DNA from: Streptomyces cinereus
Lineage (GTDB): Bacteria; Pseudomonadota; Gammaproteobacteria; Pseudomonadales; Moraxellaceae
NCBI GenBank assembly: GCA_014647715.1
Contig: BMPS01000004.1
Span: 83,420-147,419 of the forward strand
DNA: 64,000 nt
Direction of reading: 5' to 3'
Shown here: positions 62,900-64,000 of the stretch, piece after piece
How positions within the stretch are numbered: position 1 is the first letter of the stretch
Layout of the letters: every line of letters begins with the position of its first letter
Position numbers and translations under genes: made by a program
The notes under the pieces: generated by a model
The model's input: only the letters and a program-made list of their open reading frames with translations
What the model was told of the DNA's origin: nothing
The model's database searches: none

Positions 62900-63862
62900 C
62901 TAATTGTTAGCCATTAATGCACTAATGCCATCATATAGGATGTCATTGACCGGCGTGTCAATGCCATGCTTATCACCCAATCCACGAATTGTCCCTGCAA
63001 ACAAATCAAGCTCACAGCGTCGCCCTGCTTTTAAATCCTGCCGCATCGAGGGCATGCCTTTAGGATCCAGCGCATCCATGATTCCCAGCCATCTTTTGAA
63101 ATCTTCCTCGGTCAAGGTTACGCCTTCAGCGTGTGCCACTGCCATCACTTCACGCATGGCGGCTTTGAACATCTCGCGCGCTTCACCCGCTTGTTGCACG
63201 GTATCAAAGGTACCTTGATACAATGCCACGGTTTGATTGACGCCGGTATTTAGCATCAATTTGCCCCACAGCTGGCGCGGCATGTCATCGCTTACTGAAT
63301 GCGGGAAATTGACTTGATTAAAGAGGGCATCGACTTGTTGCACGCGTGCGCGTTCAGCGCTATCAGTTGTCATCGCGCCAATGACCAATTGTCCATGATC
63401 GCGATAAATCAGTTGGCTACCATTTTGCCCATTTTCTTCATGCGGCTCATTTTTCATGGCGTCCATTTGCTGCGCTACACAGTACACAATGCGCTCGTTA
63501 CCAAAGGCGTTTGCCAACACTTTTTCGCTGGCGATACCGTTGAGGGCAGAAACAATCAGTGTATTGTCGCCAAGTTGACTTTTGATGAGCGGTAACACCG
63601 CGTTTAACTGATAAAATTTGGTACATACCATCACCAAATCGGCAGGACTTAGGTTGGAATTAAGGCTTTCATTTGGTGTGACATAGTTGAGTTGTAATGG
63701 CTCGCCATTCACCAATAAACCTTGCTGTTGGTAGCGGTTGACACGCTCTCTATCGGCGACGATACGCAGGTTCTCAAAAGCCATGTTTGGGGCTAATAGA
63801 CTTGCAAATAACGCCCCTAATGCGCCAAATCCAACAATGGCAATAATCGGTGAATCGTTCAT
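62900..63862 (-). CDS. panE: Ketopantoate reductase family protein
   Basis: A 320-aa protein. The Rossmann start IIAIVGFGALGALFASLLA binds NADPH; then come VMVCTKFYQLNAVLP, VSALNGIASEKVLA and RQLWGKLMLNTGVNQTVAL, with the catalytic-type Lys, and a helical C-terminal domain with MPSMRQDLKAGRRCELDLFAG. These are the PanE/ApbA blocks. It would reduce ketopantoate to pantoate for coenzyme A, although paralogues of other function exist. AGGA precedes the ATG. Confidence 0.88.
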   Translation of the reverse strand: MNDSPIIAIVGFGALGALFASLLAPNMAFENLRIVADRERVNRYQQQGLLVNGEPLQLNYVTPNESLNSNLSPADLVMVCTKFYQLNAVLPLIKSQLGDNTLIVSALNGIASEKVLANAFGNERIVYCVAQQMDAMKNEPHEENGQNGSQLIYRDHGQLVIGAMTTDSAERARVQQVDALFNQVNFPHSVSDDMPRQLWGKLMLNTGVNQTVALYQGTFDTVQQAGEAREMFKAAMREVMAVAHAEGVTLTEEDFKRWLGIMDALDPKGMPSMRQDLKAGRRCELDLFAGTIRGLGDKHGIDTPVNDILYDGISALMANN

Positions 63863-63944
63863 CTTTTTTCCTGTTATCTGAAGTTACGCAGCCCTTTAAA
63901 AAAGCGCTATCATAACAAAAAAAGCAGTCAGCGAGAGTAAACAA

Positions 63945-64000
63945 ATGAACAAAGACATGATAGAACTCTACAGCGACTACCTCATCGCAAGTTTTGGGCA
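63945..64000 (+). CDS. Start of a probable transposase, cut by the window edge
   Basis: Only 18 codons are visible: MNKDMIELYSDYLIASFG. This wording closely resembles the N-terminus of transposases of the IS4/IS701 type as I remember them, so an insertion sequence probably begins here. GAGAG lies upstream. No terminal inverted repeat can be confirmed without the other end. Confidence 0.5.
   Translation, partial: MNKDMIELYSDYLIASFG

Overview
The window is a chromosomal segment of a gammaproteobacterium, most likely family Moraxellaceae (Moraxella, in particular M. osloensis-like, or a close relative of Psychrobacter). This is inferred from protein character, moderate GC with AT-rich intergenic DNA, the conserved order pyrG-kdsA-x-eno-ftsB-ispD, a Moraxellaceae-style porin array, and a TrpR-type repressor beside trpE. 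No identity search was possible. Coding density is high, most genes are core metabolism, and many units end in clear rho-independent hairpins.

Layout. 1-5 kb: serB (cut by the left edge) divergent from a two-TM membrane protein, two Asp-rich small proteins, argG, greA. 5-11.5 kb: a PAP2 phosphatase, then carB and carA on the minus strand with a PhzF-family gene between them. 11.7-16 kb: a small membrane protein, the ubiH/ubiI-type hydroxylase pair, and an OmpA-domain envelope protein with a DUF937-like N-terminus. 16-23.6 kb: rhomboid protease, metallophosphoesterase, bestrophin-like channel, purE, an HD hydrolase, valS. 23.7-25.7 kb: a small AT-rich accessory island (DUF3800 protein plus an 84-aa partner, and a VapBC-type toxin-antitoxin pair) between valS and polA. 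25.7-36.4 kb: polA, a thioesterase, a TPMT-like methyltransferase, a glutaredoxin-like protein, mtgA, ppk1, three small very hydrophilic proteins, miaE. 36.5-43 kb: glcB and three tandem porins with duplicated leaders and terminators. 43-52.7 kb: pyrG, kdsA, a copper-efflux cluster (cueR, a disrupted DUF305 gene, copZ, copA) inserted before eno, then ftsB and ispD. 52.8-64 kb: tRNA-Glu, two related one-TM miniproteins, an ornithine decarboxylase, a Fur-box-preceded PepSY-type membrane protein, trpG and trpE with divergently sited trpR, oleate hydratase, a glutathione S-transferase, panE, and the first codons of a probable transposase at the right edge.

Regulation can be read directly in several places. 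A MerR-type promoter with a 19-bp spacer sits at the cueR/copper junction. Two nearly identical 31-bp sites overlap the -10 elements of both trpE and trpR, so they are very probable TrpR operators. A Fur box precedes the PepSY protein. The strongest candidates for new biology are the DUF3800 plus 84-aa cassette, the trp operator pair with a 16-bp tandem-repeat leader, the mosaic porin array, the paired miniproteins near the tRNA, and the trio of disordered proteins behind ppk1.
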